Assembly: GCA_963210315.1 (NCBI GenBank) | Contig: OY723278.1 | Span: 1,674,001 to 1,738,000, forward strand | Direction: 5' to 3' | DNA: 64,000 bases | DNA from: Rhynchopus euleeides | Taxonomy: Eukaryota; Euglenozoa; Diplonemea; Diplonemida; Diplonemidae | Shown here: positions 12,301 through 25,700 of the stretch, piece by piece | How positions within the stretch are numbered: the first letter of the stretch is position 1 | Layout of the letters: the number at the start of each line of letters is the position of its first letter | Made by a program: the position numbers and the translations under genes | The notes under the pieces: generated by a model | What the model was told of the DNA's origin: nothing | The model's input: only the letters and a program-made list of their open reading frames with translations | Database searches by the model: none

Positions 12301-15300
12301 GGAAAATGTCGGGGCAACCTCGTAGAGGTGTGGAAAATATCGGGGCAACCTCGTAGAGGTGTGGAAAATATCGGGGCAACCTCGCAGAGGTGTGGAAAAT
12401 ATCGGGGCAACCTCGCAGAGGTGTGGAGAATGTCGGGGCAACCTCGCAGAGGTGTGGAAAATGTCGGGGCAACCTCGTAGAGGTGTCGAAAATATCGGGG
12501 CAACCTCGCAGAGGTGTGGAAAATGTCGGGGCAACCTCGTAGAGGTGTGGAAAATATCGGGGCAACCTCGTAGAGGTGTGGAAAATATCGGGGCAACCTC
12601 GCAGAGGTGTGGAAAATGTCGGGGCAACCTCGTAGAGGTGTGGAAAATATCGGGGCAACCTCGTAGAGGTGTGGAAAATGTCGGGGCAACCTCGTAGAGG
12701 TGTGGAAAATGTCGGGGCAACCTCGCAGAGGTGTGGAAAATATCGGGGCAACCTCGTAGAGGTGTGGACAATATCGGGGCAGCCTCGTAGAGGTGTGGAA
12801 AATATCGGGGCAACCTCGTAGAGGTGTGGAAAATATCGGGGCAACCTCGCAGAGGTGTGGAAAATGTCGGGGCAACCTCGTAGAGGTGTGGACAATATCG
12901 GGGCAGCCTCGTAGAGGTGTGGAAAATATCGGGGCAACCTCGTAGAGGTGTGGAAAATGTCGGGGCAACCTCGTAGAGGTGTGGATAATATCGGGGCAAC
13001 CTCGCAGAGGTGTGGAAAATGTCGGGGCAACCTCGTAGAGGTGTGGAAAATGTCGGGGCAACCTCGTAGAGGTGTGGATAATATCGGGGCAACCTCGCAG
13101 AGGTGTGGAAAATATCGGGGCAACCTCGTAGAGGTGTGGAAAATATCGGGGCAACCTCGCAGAGGTGTGGAAAATGTCGGGGCAACCTCGTAGAGGTGTG
13201 GAAAATGTCGGGGCAACCTCGTAGAGGTGTCGAAAATATCGGGGCAACCTCGCAGAGGTGTGGAAAATATCGGGGCAACCTCGTAGAGGTGTGGAAAATA
13301 TCGGGGCAACCTCGCAGAGGTGTGGAAAATATCGGGGCAACCTCGTAAAGGTGTGGAAAATATCGGGGCAACCTCGCAGAGGTGTGGATAATATCGGGGC
13401 AACCTCGTAGAGGTGTGGAAAATATCGGGGCAACCTCGCAGAGGTGTGAAATATGTCGGGGCAACCTCGTAGAGGTGTGGAAAATGTCGGGGCAACCTCA
13501 CAGAGGTGTGGAAAATATCGGGGCAACCTCGTAGAGGTGTGGACAATATCGGGGCAGCCTCGTAGAGGTGTGGAAAATATCGGGGCAACCTCGTAGAGGT
13601 GTGGAAAATATCGGGGCAACCTCGCAGAGGTGTGGAAAATGTCGGGGCAACCTCGTAGAGGTGTGGAAAATATCGGGGCAACCTCGCAGAGGTGTGAAAT
13701 ATGTCGGGGCAACCTCGTAGAGGTGTGGAAAATATCGGGGCAACCTCGTAGAGGTGTGGAAAATGTCGGGGCAACCTCGTAGAGGTGTGGAAAATATCGG
13801 GGCAACCTCGTAGAGGTGTGGACAATATCGGGGCAGCCTCGTAGAGGTGTGGAAACTATCGGGGCAACCTCGTAGAGGTGTGGACAATATCGGGGCAACC
13901 TCGTAGAGGTGTGGAAAATATCGGGGCAACCTCGCAGAGGTGTGGAAAATGTCGGGGCAACCTCGTAGAGGTGTGGATAATATCGGGGCAACCTCGCAGA
14001 GGTGTGGAAAATATCGGGGCAACCTCGTAGAGGTGTGGTAAATGTCGGGGCAACCTCGCAGAGGTGTGGAAAATATCGGGGCAACCTCGTAGAGGTGTGG
14101 ATAATATCGGGGCAACCTCGCAGAGGTGTGGAAAATGTCGGGGCAACCTCGCAGAGGTGTGGAAAATGTCGGGGCAACCTCGTAGAGGTGTGGATAATAT
14201 CGGGGCAACCTCGTAGAGGTGTGGAAAATATCGGGGCAACCTCGCAGAGGTGTGGAAAATGTCGGGGCAACCTCGTAGAGGTGTGGAAAATATCGGGGCA
14301 ACCTCGCAGAGGTGTGGAAAATATCGGGGCAACCTCGTAGAGGTGTGGAGAATGTCGGGGCAACCTCGCAGAGGTGTGGAAAATGTCGGGGCAACCTCGT
14401 AGAGGTGTGGAAAATATCGGGGCAACCTCGTAGAGGTGTGGAAAATATCGGGGCAACCTCGCAGAGGTGTGGAAAATATCGGGGCAACCTCGCAGAGGTG
14501 TGGAAAATATCGGGGCAACCTCGCAGAGGTGTGGAAAATATCGGGGCAACCTCGCAGAGGTGTGGAAAATGTCGGGGCAACCTCGTAGAGGTGTGGAAAA
14601 TATCGGGGCAACCTCGTAGAGGTGTGGAAAATATCGGGGCAACCTCGCAGAGGTGTGGAAAATATCGGGGCAACCTCGCAGAGGTGTGGAGAATGTCGGG
14701 GCAACCTCGCAGAGGTGTGGAAAATATCGGGGCAACCTCGCAGAGGTGTGGAAAATGTCGGGGCAACCTCGTAGAGGTGTCGAAAATATCGGGGCAACCT
14801 CGCAGAGGTGTGGAAAATGTCGGGGCAACCTCGTAGAGGTGTGGAAAATATCGGGGCAACCTCGTAGAGGTGTGGAAAATATCGGGGCAACCTCGCAGAG
14901 GTGTGGAAAATGTCGGGGCAACCTCGTAGAGGTGTGGATAATATCGGGGCAACCTCGCAGAGGTGTGGAAAATGTCGGGGCAACCTCGTAGAGGTGTGGA
15001 AAATATCGGGGCAGCCTCGTAGAGGTGTGGAAAATATCGGGGCAACCTCGCAGAGGTGTGGAAAATATCGGGGCAACCTCGTAGAGGTGTGGAAAATATC
15101 GGGGCAACCTCGCAGAGGTGTGGAAAATGTCGGGGCAACCTCGCAGAGGTGTGGAAAATATCGGGGCAACCTCGCAGAGGTGTGGAAAATATCGGGGCAA
15201 CCTCGCAGAGGTGTGGAAAATATCGGGGCAACCTCGTAGAGGTGTGGATAATATCGGGGCAACCTCGCAGAGGTGTGGAAAATGTCGGGGCAACCTCGCA

Positions 15301-17310
15301 GAGGTGTGGAAAATGTCGGGGCAACCTCGTAGAGGTGTGGATAATATCGGGGCAACCTCGTAGAGGTGTGGAAAATATCGGGGCAACCTCGCAGAGGTGT
15401 GGAAAATGTCGGGGCAACCTCGTAGAGGTGTGGAAAATATCGGGGCAACCTCGCAGAGGTGTGGAAAATATCGGGGCAACCTCGTAGAGGTGTGGAGAAT
15501 GTCGGGGCAACCTCGCAGAGGTGTGGAAAATGTCGGGGCAACCTCGTAGAGGTGTGGAAAATATCGGGGCAACCTCGTAGAGGTGTGGAAAATATCGGGG
15601 CAACCTCGCAGAGGTGTGGAAAATATCGGGGCAACCTCGCAGAGGTGTGGAAAATATCGGGGCAACCTCGCAGAGGTGTGGAAAATATCGGGGCAACCTC
15701 GCAGAGGTGTGGAAAATGTCGGGGCAACCTCGTAGAGGTGTGGAAAATATCGGGGCAACCTCGTAGAGGTGTGGAAAATATCGGGGCAACCTCGCAGAGG
15801 TGTGGAAAATATCGGGGCAACCTCGCAGAGGTGTGGAGAATGTCGGGGCAACCTCGCAGAGGTGTGGAAAATATCGGGGCAACCTCGCAGAGGTGTGGAA
15901 AATGTCGGGGCAACCTCGTAGAGGTGTCGAAAATATCGGGGCAACCTCGCAGAGGTGTGGAAAATGTCGGGGCAACCTCGTAGAGGTGTGGAAAATATCG
16001 GGGCAACCTCGTAGAGGTGTGGAAAATATCGGGGCAACCTCGCAGAGGTGTGGAAAATGTCGGGGCAACCTCGTAGAGGTGTGGATAATATCGGGGCAAC
16101 CTCGCAGAGGTGTGGAAAATGTCGGGGCAACCTCGTAGAGGTGTGGAAAATATCGGGGCAGCCTCGTAGAGGTGTGGAAAATATCGGGGCAACCTCGCAG
16201 AGGTGTGGAAAATATCGGGGCAACCTCGTAGAGGTGTGGAAAATATCGGGGCAACCTCGCAGAGGTGTGGAAAATGTCGGGGCAACCTCGCAGAGGTGTG
16301 GAAAATATCGGGGCAACCTCGCAGAGGTGTGGAAAATATCGGGGCAACCTCGTAGAGGTGTGGAAAATGTCGGGGCAACCTCGTAGAGGTGTGGAAAATA
16401 TCGGGGCAGCCTCGTAGAGGTGTGGAAAATATCGGGGCAACCTCGTAGAGGTGTGGAAAATATCGGGGCAACCTCGCAGAGGTGTGGAAAATATCGGGGC
16501 AACCTCGCAGAGGTGTGGAAAATATCGGGGCAACCTCGCAGAGGTGTGGAAAATATCGGGGCAACCTCGCAGAGGTGTGGAAAATGTCGGGGCAACCTCG
16601 TAGAGGTGTGGAAAATATCGGGGCAACCTCGTAGAGGTGTGGAAAATATCGGGGCAACCTCGCAGAGGTGTGGAAAATATCGGGGCAACCTCGTAGAGGT
16701 GTGGAAAATGTCGGGGCAACCTCGCAGAGGTGTGGAAAATGTCGGGGCAACCTCGTAGAGGTGTGGAAAATATCGGGGCAACCTCGCAGAGGTGTGGAAA
16801 ATATCGGGGCAACCTCGTAGAGGTGTGGAAAATGTCGGGGCAACCTCGCAGAGGTGTGGAAAATGTCGGGGCAACCTCGTAGAGGTGTGGATAATATCGG
16901 GGCAACCTCGCAGAGGTGTGGAAAATGTCGGGGCAACCTCGTAGAGGTGTGGAAAATGTCGGGGCAACCTCGTAGAGGTGTGGAAAATATCGGGGCAACC
17001 TCGCAGAGGTGTGGAAAATATCGGGGCAACCTCGTAGAGGTGTGGAAAATATCGGGGCAACCTCGTAGAGGTGTGGAAAATGTCGGGGCAACCTCGTAGA
17101 GGTGTGGAAAATATCGGGGCAACCTCGTAGAGGTGTGGACAATATCGGGGCAGCCTCGTAGAGGTGTGGAAAATATCGGGGCAACCTCGTAGAGGTGTGG
17201 ACAATATCGGGGCAACCTCGTAGAGGTGTGGAAAATATCGGGGCAACCTCGCAGAGGTGTGGAAAATGTCGGGGCAACCTCGTAGAGGTGTGGAAAATAT
17301 CGGGGCAACC
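341..17310 (+). repeat. 31-bp minisatellite array, block 1
   Basis: About 547 head-to-tail copies of a 31-bp monomer with core GGGGCAACCTCGYAGAGG followed by TGTGGAAAATRTC. The first core starts at 345 and the last at 17302, a distance of exactly 547 x 31, so there is no net length change across the block. Variation is by substitution only: C/T after CTCG, A/G in AATRTC, and rarer variants (GGACAATATC plus GGCAGCC, GGATAATATC, GTGAAATATGTC, GGAGAATGTC, GGTAAATGTC, GGAAACTATC). These variants recur in fixed order, giving higher-order repeats. Each monomer carries a CCTC-GYA-GAGG dyad. The minus strand lacks stops in all three frames except in marker variants, which produces ORFs of up to 2266 codons in this block. 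Confidence 0.98.
14312..16386 (+). repeat. Higher-order repeat, 37-mer (1147 bp)
   Basis: The same ordered series of variant monomers starting at 14312, 14653 and 14901 recurs at 15459, 15800 and 16048. Each is displaced by 1147 bp, which is 37 monomers. This indicates recent segmental duplication inside block 1. Confidence 0.85.
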
Positions 17311-17324
17311 CCACTCTCGTCACC

Positions 17325-19187
17325 AGGTCCTGGGCACGACCTTAAACTACCTAAGACCTAGGGAAGTCGTAAAACTCAACCCCACACCCCGAGGGCTCCC
17401 CCAGGCTGGTCCGCCTGGGCAACGGGGTCCCAGTGCATAGCACGGAGCACTGGGACAAAAGAGGGTCCGCCTTTTTCCGTCAACTCTGACATGGGGAGGG
17501 ACAGCTGGAGCCACTGGCGGGGTGCTGTGTTGACTTCAGGGGGCTCCCAACGTGCTTCGGCACACCGGGTTCTTGGCCTGCAGCGGCATGGTAGTCGGTC
17601 AGAGAGGCCAGCGCTTGGTCGGGGACTACTCAGAGAGGGCGTGTGCGGACTTCAGGGGGCTCCCAACGTGCATCTGCACACCGGGTTCTTGGCCTGCGGA
17701 CGTAGATTGCCTAAAGGTTTAGAAACCGGCCGAGCCCGTGGGGGTGACGAACGTACTGCCGGCCCGGGATTGTCAAGGTTCTTTCCCCAGATGGCTCACC
17801 AGTACCACCAAACCACACGGAGAGCAAAACCGCCGGGGAGGGGGTGGGGGAAGGTGGGAAGGGCGGCATGCCGAACTACAGCAAGGATGGCCAACAATGC
17901 GATCACTGCAAACAAGGCATGGGACACAAGAGGGAAAAAAAAAAAACAGGAGGAGCCAGGTCCTGGGCACGACCTTAAACTACCTAAGACCTAGGGAAGT
18001 CGTAAAACTCAACCCCACACCCCGAGGGCTCCCCCAGGCTGGTCCGCCTGGGCAACGGGGTCCCAGTGCATAGCACGGAGCACTGGGACAAAAGAGGGTC
18101 CGCCTTTTTCCGTCAACTCTGACATGGGGAGGGACAGCTGGAGCCACTGGCGGGGTGCTGTGTTGACTTCAGGGGGCTCCCAACGTGCTTCGGCACACCG
18201 GGTTCTTGGCCTGCGGCGGCATGGTAGTCGGTCAGAGAGGCCAGCGCTTGGTCGGGGACTACTCAGAGAGGGCGTGTGCGGACTTCAGGGGGCTCCCAAC
18301 GTGCATCTGCACACCGGGTTCTTGGCCTGCGGACGTAGATTGCCTAAAGGTTTAGAAACCGGCCGAGCCCGTGGGGGTGACGAACGTACTGCCGGCCCGG
18401 GATTGTCAAGGTTCTTTCCCCAGATGGCTCACCAGTACCACCAAACCACACGGAGAGCAAAACCGCCGGGGAGGGGGTGGGGGAAGGTGGGAAGGGCGGC
18501 ATGCCGAACTACAGCAAGGATGGCCAACAATGCGATCACTGCAAACAAGGCATGGGACACAAGAGGGAAAAAAAAAAAGGTCCTGGGCACGACCTTAAAC
18601 TACCTAAGACCTAGGGAAGTCGTAAAACTCAACCCCACACCCCGAGGGCTCCCCCAGGCTGGTCCGCCTGGGCAACGGGGTCCCAGTGCATAGCACGGAG
18701 CACTGGGACAAAAGAGGGTCCGCCTTTTTCCGTCAACTCTGACATGGGGAGGGACAGCTGGAGCCACTGGCGGGGTGCTGTGTTGACTTCAGGGGGCTCC
18801 CAATGTGCTTCGGCACACCGGGTTCTTGGCCTGCGGCGGCATGGTAGTCGGTCAGAGAGGCCAGCGCTTGGTCGGGGACTACTCAGAGAGGGCGTGTGCG
18901 GACTTCAGGGGGCTCCCAACGTGCATCTGCACACCGGGTTCTTGGCCTGCGGACGTAGATTGCCTAAAGGTTTAGAAACCGGCCGAGCCCGTGGGGGTGA
19001 CGAACGTACTGCCGGCCCGGGATTGTCAAGGTTCTTTCCCCAGATGGCTCACCAGTACCACCAAACCACACGGAGAGCAAAACCGCCGGGGAGGGGGTGG
19101 GGGAAGGTGGGAAGGGCGGCATGCCGAACTACAGCAAGGATGGCCAACAATGCGATCACTGCAAACAAGGCATGGGACACAAGAGGG

Positions 19188-19226
<39 letters not shown>
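17325..19226 (+). mobile_element. Three tandem poly(A)-ended units inside the satellite
   Basis: Three near-identical head-to-tail units start AGGTCCTGGGCACGACC at 17325, 17958 and 18578 (lengths 633, 620 and 649 bp). Most of the length difference lies in an A-tract that ends each unit, about 11-13 A in the first two and about 34 in the third. Inside each unit a roughly 50-bp segment (TTCAGGGGGCTCCCAACGTG onward) occurs twice. Near the 3' end one reading frame gives a CDHCKQGMGH peptide, reminiscent of the first half of a zinc knuckle. Poly(A) ends suggest retroposed copies (SINE- or LINE-tail-like), but head-to-tail tandem arrangement would be unusual for them. No reverse transcriptase or pol III promoter is recognisable. 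Confidence 0.6.
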
Positions 19227-19746
19227 AGGTCCTGGGTAAGACGTTAAACTGCCTGGGGGGGCCGTCCCCGGACCATGACGGGTGCCTGCACCAGGAGTCT
19301 AGCACGGCCGTGGTCCAGGGCATGACCGAAAACTGCTTGGGCACCGAGGCTCCCCAGACCAGGAAGGGTGGAGACACCTGGAGTCTAAATAGTCACACCA
19401 CGTCAGGCCAGACCTTCGCATTGCACTCCGCGAAGACTGCCACACAGCCGCGGGGCAGGTGTGCAGCCTGTGGAAAACCTCGTACAGAAAAGGGTCGGCG
19501 ACCGCCCGCCCCCAGTCTGAGAGGCATCAGCCGAATCTCGGTGGAGGCGGGCACAAAACAAAAGGGAGAGTCGTCACTGTGCATATCAGCACGGTCCCGC
19601 CCTCTGTGCCAGACCAACACACCACCAAAGGAAAAGAGGAAGAGGCGACGTAAGGCAATGCCTCCGTGCGGCCAGGAGAACACGAAATAGCGACCCCCTC
19701 AACGGGGAATGCTACGAGCACGGCCAAAAATCGTTCAAATCGTTCA
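19227..19746 (+). other. Diverged unit remnant and junction to the satellite
   Basis: The start (AGGTCCTGGGTAAGACG) is a diverged beginning of a fourth unit, and a similar motif returns near 19313. The rest is unique sequence with a second CxxC-type peptide (CAACGKPR) in one frame. The right edge ends with a tandem ATCGTTCAA duplication fused directly to satellite sequence. No intact gene is seen. Confidence 0.5.
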
Positions 19747-22700
19747 AATATCGGGGCAACCTCGCAGAGGTGTGGAAAATGTCGGGGCAACCTCGTAGAG
19801 GTGTGGACAATATCGGGGCAGCCTCGTAGAGGTGTGGAAAATATCGGGGCAACCTCGCAGAGGTGTGGAAAATATCGGGGCAACCTCGTAGAGGTGTGGA
19901 AAATATCGGGGCAACCTCGCAGAGGTGTGGAAAATATCGGGGCAACCTCGCAGAGGTGTGGATAATATCGGGGCAACCTCGTAGAGGTGTGGAAAATATC
20001 GGGGCAACCTCGCAGAGGTGTGAAATATGTCGGGGCAACCTCGTAGAGGTGTGGATAATATCGGGGCAACCTCGCAGAGGTGTGGATAATATCGGGGCAA
20101 CCTCGTAGAGGTGTGGAAAATATCGGGGCAACCTCGCAGAGGTGTGAAATATGTCGGGGCAACCTCGCAGAGGTGTGGAAAATATCGGGGCAACCTCGTA
20201 GAGGTGTGGACAATATCGGGGCAGCCTCGTAGAGGTGTGGAAAATATCGGGGCAACCTCGTAGAGGTGTGGAAAATATCGGGGCAACCTCGCAGAGGTGT
20301 GGAAAATGTCGGGGCAACCTCGTAGAGGTGTGGAAAATATCGGGGCAACCTCGCAGAGGTGTGAAATATGTCGGGGCAACCTCGTAGAGGTGTGGAAAAT
20401 ATCGGGGCAACCTCGTAGAGGTGTGGAAAATGTCGGGGCAACCTCGTAGAGGTGTGGAAAATATCGGGGCAACCTCGTAGAGGTGTGGACAATATCGGGG
20501 CAGCCTCGTAGAGGTGTGGAAAATATCGGGGCAACCTCGTAGAGGTGTGGACAATATCGGGGCAACCTCGTAGAGGTGTGGAAAATATCGGGGCAACCTC
20601 GCAGAGGTGTGGAAAATGTCGGGGCAACCTCGTAGAGGTGTGGATAATATCGGGGCAACCTCGCAGAGGTGTGGAAAATATCGGGGCAACCTCGTAGAGG
20701 TGTGGAAAATATCGGGGCAACCTCGCAGAGGTGTGGAAAATATCGGGGCAACCTCGTAGAGGTGTGGAAAATGTCGGGGCAACCTCGCAGAGGTGTGGAA
20801 AATATCGGGGCAACCTCGTAGAGGTGTGGATAATATCGGGGCAACCTCGCAGAGGTGTGGAAAATGTCGGGGCAACCTCGCAGAGGTGTGGAAAATGTCG
20901 GGGCAACCTCGTAGAGGTGTGGAAAATATCGGGGCAACCTCGTAGAGGTGTGGAAAATATCGGGGCAACCTCGCAGAGGTGTGGAAAATATCGGGGCAAC
21001 CTCGTAGAGGTGTGGAAAATGTCGGGGCAACCTCGTAGAGGTGTGGAAAATATCGGGGCAACCTCGCAGAGGTGTGGAAAATGTCGGGGCAACCTCGTAG
21101 AGGTGTGGAAAATATCGGGGCAACCTCGCAGAGGTGTGGAAAATATCGGGGCAACCTCGTAGAGGTGTGGAGAATGTCGGGGCAACCTCGCAGAGGTGTG
21201 GAAAATGTCGGGGCAACCTCGTAGAGGTGTGGAAAATATCGGGGCAACCTCGTAGAGGTGTGGAAAATATCGGGGCAACCTCGCAGAGGTGTGGAAAATA
21301 TCGGGGCAACCTCGCAGAGGTGTGGAAAATATCGGGGCAACCTCGCAGAGGTGTGGAAAATATCGGGGCAACCTCGCAGAGGTGTGGAAAATGTCGGGGC
21401 AACCTCGTAGAGGTGTGGAAAATATCGGGGCAACCTCGTAGAGGTGTGGAAAATATCGGGGCAACCTCGCAGAGGTGTGGAAAATATCGGGGCAACCTCG
21501 CAGAGGTGTGGAAAATATCGGGGCAACCTCGCAGAGGTGTGGAGAATGTCGGGGCAACCTCGCAGAGGTGTGGAAAATATCGGGGCAACCTCGCAGAGGT
21601 GTGGAAAATGTCGGGGCAACCTCGTAGAGGTGTCGAAAATATCGGGGCAACCTCGCAGAGGTGTGGAAAATGTCGGGGCAACCTCGTAGAGGTGTGGAAA
21701 ATATCGGGGCAACCTCGCAGAGGTGTGGAAAATGTCGGGGCAACCTCGTAGAGGTGTGGAAAATATCGGGGCAACCTCGTAGAGGTGTGGAAAATGTCGG
21801 GGCAACCTCGTAGAGGTGTGGAAAATGTCGGGGCAACCTCGCAGAGGTGTGGAAAATATCGGGGCAACCTCGTAGAGGTGTGGACAATATCGGGGCAGCC
21901 TCGTAGAGGTGTGGAAAATATCGGGGCAACCTCGTAGAGGTGTGGAAAATATCGGGGCAACCTCGCAGAGGTGTGGAAAATGTCGGGGCAACCTCGTAGA
22001 GGTGTGGACAATATCGGGGCAGCCTCGTAGAGGTGTGGAAAATATCGGGGCAACCTCGTAGAGGTGTGGAAAATGTCGGGGCAACCTCGTAGAGGTGTGG
22101 ATAATATCGGGGCAACCTCGCAGAGGTGTGGAAAATGTCGGGGCAACCTCGTAGAGGTGTGGAAAATATCGGGGCAACCTCGTAGAGGTGTGGAAAATGT
22201 CGGGGCAACCTCGCAGAGGTGTGGAAAATATCGGGGCAACCTCGTAGAGGTGTGGACAATATCGGGGCAGCCTCGTAGAGGTGTGGAAAATATCGGGGCA
22301 ACCTCGTAGAGGTGTGGAAAATATCGGGGCAACCTCGCAGAGGTGTGGAAAATGTCGGGGCAACCTCGTAGAGGTGTGGACAATATCGGGGCAGCCTCGT
22401 AGAGGTGTGGAAAATATCGGGGCAACCTCGTAGAGGTGTGGAAAATGTCGGGGCAACCTCGTAGAGGTGTGGATAATATCGGGGCAACCTCGCAGAGGTG
22501 TGGAAAATATCGGGGCAACCTCGTAGAGGTGTGGAAAATATCGGGGCAACCTCGCAGAGGTGTGGAAAATGTCGGGGCAACCTCGTAGAGGTGTGGAAAA
22601 TATCGGGGCAACCTCGTAGAGGTGTGGAAAATGTCGGGGCAACCTCGTAGAGGTGTCGAAAATATCGGGGCAACCTCGCAGAGGTGTGGAAAATATCGGG

Positions 22701-25700
22701 GCAACCTCGTAGAGGTGTGGAAAATATCGGGGCAACCTCGCAGAGGTGTGGAAAATATCGGGGCAACCTCGTAAAGGTGTGGAAAATATCGGGGCAACCT
22801 CGCAGAGGTGTGGATAATATCGGGGCAACCTCGTAGAGGTGTGGAAAATATCGGGGCAACCTCGCAGAGGTGTGAAATATGTCGGGGCAACCTCGTAGAG
22901 GTGTGGAAAATGTCGGGGCAACCTCACAGAGGTGTGGAAAATATCGGGGCAACCTCGTAGAGGTGTGGACAATATCGGGGCAGCCTCGTAGAGGTGTGGA
23001 AAATATCGGGGCAACCTCGTAGAGGTGTGGAAAATATCGGGGCAACCTCGCAGAGGTGTGGAAAATGTCGGGGCAACCTCGTAGAGGTGTGGAAAATATC
23101 GGGGCAACCTCGCAGAGGTGTGAAATATGTCGGGGCAACCTCGTAGAGGTGTGGAAAATATCGGGGCAACCTCGTAGAGGTGTGGAAAATGTCGGGGCAA
23201 CCTCGTAGAGGTGTGGAAAATATCGGGGCAACCTCGTAGAGGTGTGGACAATATCGGGGCAGCCTCGTAGAGGTGTGGAAACTATCGGGGCAACCTCGTA
23301 GAGGTGTGGACAATATCGGGGCAACCTCGTAGAGGTGTGGAAAATATCGGGGCAACCTCGCAGAGGTGTGGAAAATGTCGGGGCAACCTCGTAGAGGTGT
23401 GGATAATATCGGGGCAACCTCGCAGAGGTGTGGAAAATATCGGGGCAACCTCGTAGAGGTGTGGAAAATGTCGGGGCAACCTCGTAGAGGTGTCGAAAAT
23501 ATCGGGGCAACCTCGCAGAGGTGTGGAAAATATCGGGGCAACCTCGTAGAGGTGTGGAAAATATCGGGGCAACCTCGCAGAGGTGTGGAAAATATCGGGG
23601 CAACCTCGTAAAGGTGTGGAAAATATCGGGGCAACCTCGCAGAGGTGTGGATAATATCGGGGCAACCTCGTAGAGGTGTGGAAAATATCGGGGCAACCTC
23701 GCAGAGGTGTGAAATATGTCGGGGCAACCTCGTAGAGGTGTGGAAAATGTCGGGGCAACCTCACAGAGGTGTGGAAAATATCGGGGCAACCTCGTAGAGG
23801 TGTGGAAAATATCGGGGCAGCCTCGTAGAGGTGTGGAAAATATCGGGGCAACCTCGTAGAGGTGTGGAAAATATCGGGGCAACCTCGCAGAGGTGTGGAA
23901 AATGTCGGGGCAACCTCGTAGAGGTGTGGAAAATATCGGGGCAACCTCGCAGAGGTGTGAAATATGTCGGGGCAACCTCGTAGAGGTGTGGAAAATATCG
24001 GGGCAACCTCGTAGAGGTGTGGAAAATGTCGGGGCAACCTCGTAGAGGTGTGGAAAATATCGGGGCAACCTCGTAGAGGTGTGGACAATATCGGGGCAGC
24101 CTCGTAGAGGTGTGGAAACTATCGGGGCAACCTCGTAGAGGTGTGGACAATATCGGGGCAACCTCGTAGAGGTGTGGAAAATATCGGGGCAACCTCGCAG
24201 AGGTGTGGAAAATGTCGGGGCAACCTCGTAGAGGTGTGGATAATATCGGGGCAACCTCGCAGAGGTGTGGAAAATATCGGGGCAACCTCGTAGAGGTGTG
24301 TAAAATATCGGGGCAACCTCGCAGAGGTGTGGAAAATATCGGGGCAACCTCGTAGAGGTGTGGTAAATGTCGGGGCAACCTCGCAGAGGTGTGGAAAATA
24401 TCGGGGCAACCTCGTAGAGGTGTGGATAATATCGGGGCAACCTCGCAGAGGTGTGGAAAATGTCGGGGCAACCTCGCAGAGGTGTGGAAAATGTCGGGGC
24501 AACCTCGTAGAGGTGTGGAAAATATCGGGGCAACCTCGTAGAGGTGTGGAAAATATCGGGGCAACCTCGCAGAGGTGTGGAAAATATCGGGGCAACCTCG
24601 TAGAGGTGTGGAAAATATCGGGGCAACCTCGCAGAGGTGTGGAAAATGTCGGGGCAACCTCGTAGAGGTGTGGAAAATATCGGGGCAACCTCGCAGAGGT
24701 GTGGAAAATATCGGGGCAACCTCGTAGAGGTGTGGAGAATGTCGGGGCAACCTCGCAGAGGTGTGGAAAATGTCGGGGCAACCTCGTAGAGGTGTGGAAA
24801 ATATCGGGGCAACCTCGTAGAGGTGTGGAAAATATCGGGGCAACCTCGCAGAGGTGTGGAAAATATCGGGGCAACCTCGCAGAGGTGTGGAAAATATCGG
24901 GGCAACCTCGCAGAGGTGTGGAAAATATCGGGGCAACCTCGCAGAGGTGTGGAAAATGTCGGGGCAACCTCGTAGAGGTGTGGAAAATATCGGGGCAACC
25001 TCGTAGAGGTGTGGAAAATATCGGGGCAACCTCGCAGAGGTGTGGAAAATATCGGGGCAACCTCGCAGAGGTGTGGAAAATATCGGGGCAACCTCGCAGA
25101 GGTGTGGAGAATGTCGGGGCAACCTCGCAGAGGTGTGGAAAATGTCGGGGCAACCTCGCAGAGGTGTGGAAAATATCGGGGCAACCTCGTAGAGGTGTGG
25201 AAAATATCGGGGCAACCTCGCAGAGGTGTGGAAAATATCGGGGCAACCTCGCAGAGGTGTGGAAAATGTCGGGGCAACCTCGTAGAGGTGTGGAAAATAT
25301 CGGGGCAACCTCGTAGAGGTGTGGAAAATATCGGGGCAACCTCGCAGAGGTGTGGAAAATATCGGGGCAACCTCGTAGAGGTGTGGAAAATGTCGGGGCA
25401 ACCTCGCAGAGGTGTGGAAAATATCGGGGCAACCTCGTAGAGGTGTGGTAAATGTCGGGGCAACCTCGCAGAGGTGTGGAAAATATCGGGGCAACCTCGT
25501 AGAGGTGTGGACAATATCGGGGCAACCTCGTAGAGGTGTGGAAAATATCGGGGCAACCTCGCAGAGGTGTGGAAAATGTCGGGGCAACCTCGTAGAGGTG
25601 TGGATAATATCGGGGCAACCTCGCAGAGGTGTGGAAAATATCGGGGCAACCTCGTAGAGGTGTGTAAAATATCGGGGCAACCTCGCAGAGGTGTGGAAAA

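Noticed and set aside
17491-19247. Repeated 167-189-codon ORFs in the poly(A)-ended units
   Set aside because: Two overlapping frames are equally open, and the ORFs run into the A-tract as poly-lysine. No domain beyond a weak CxxC...H motif.
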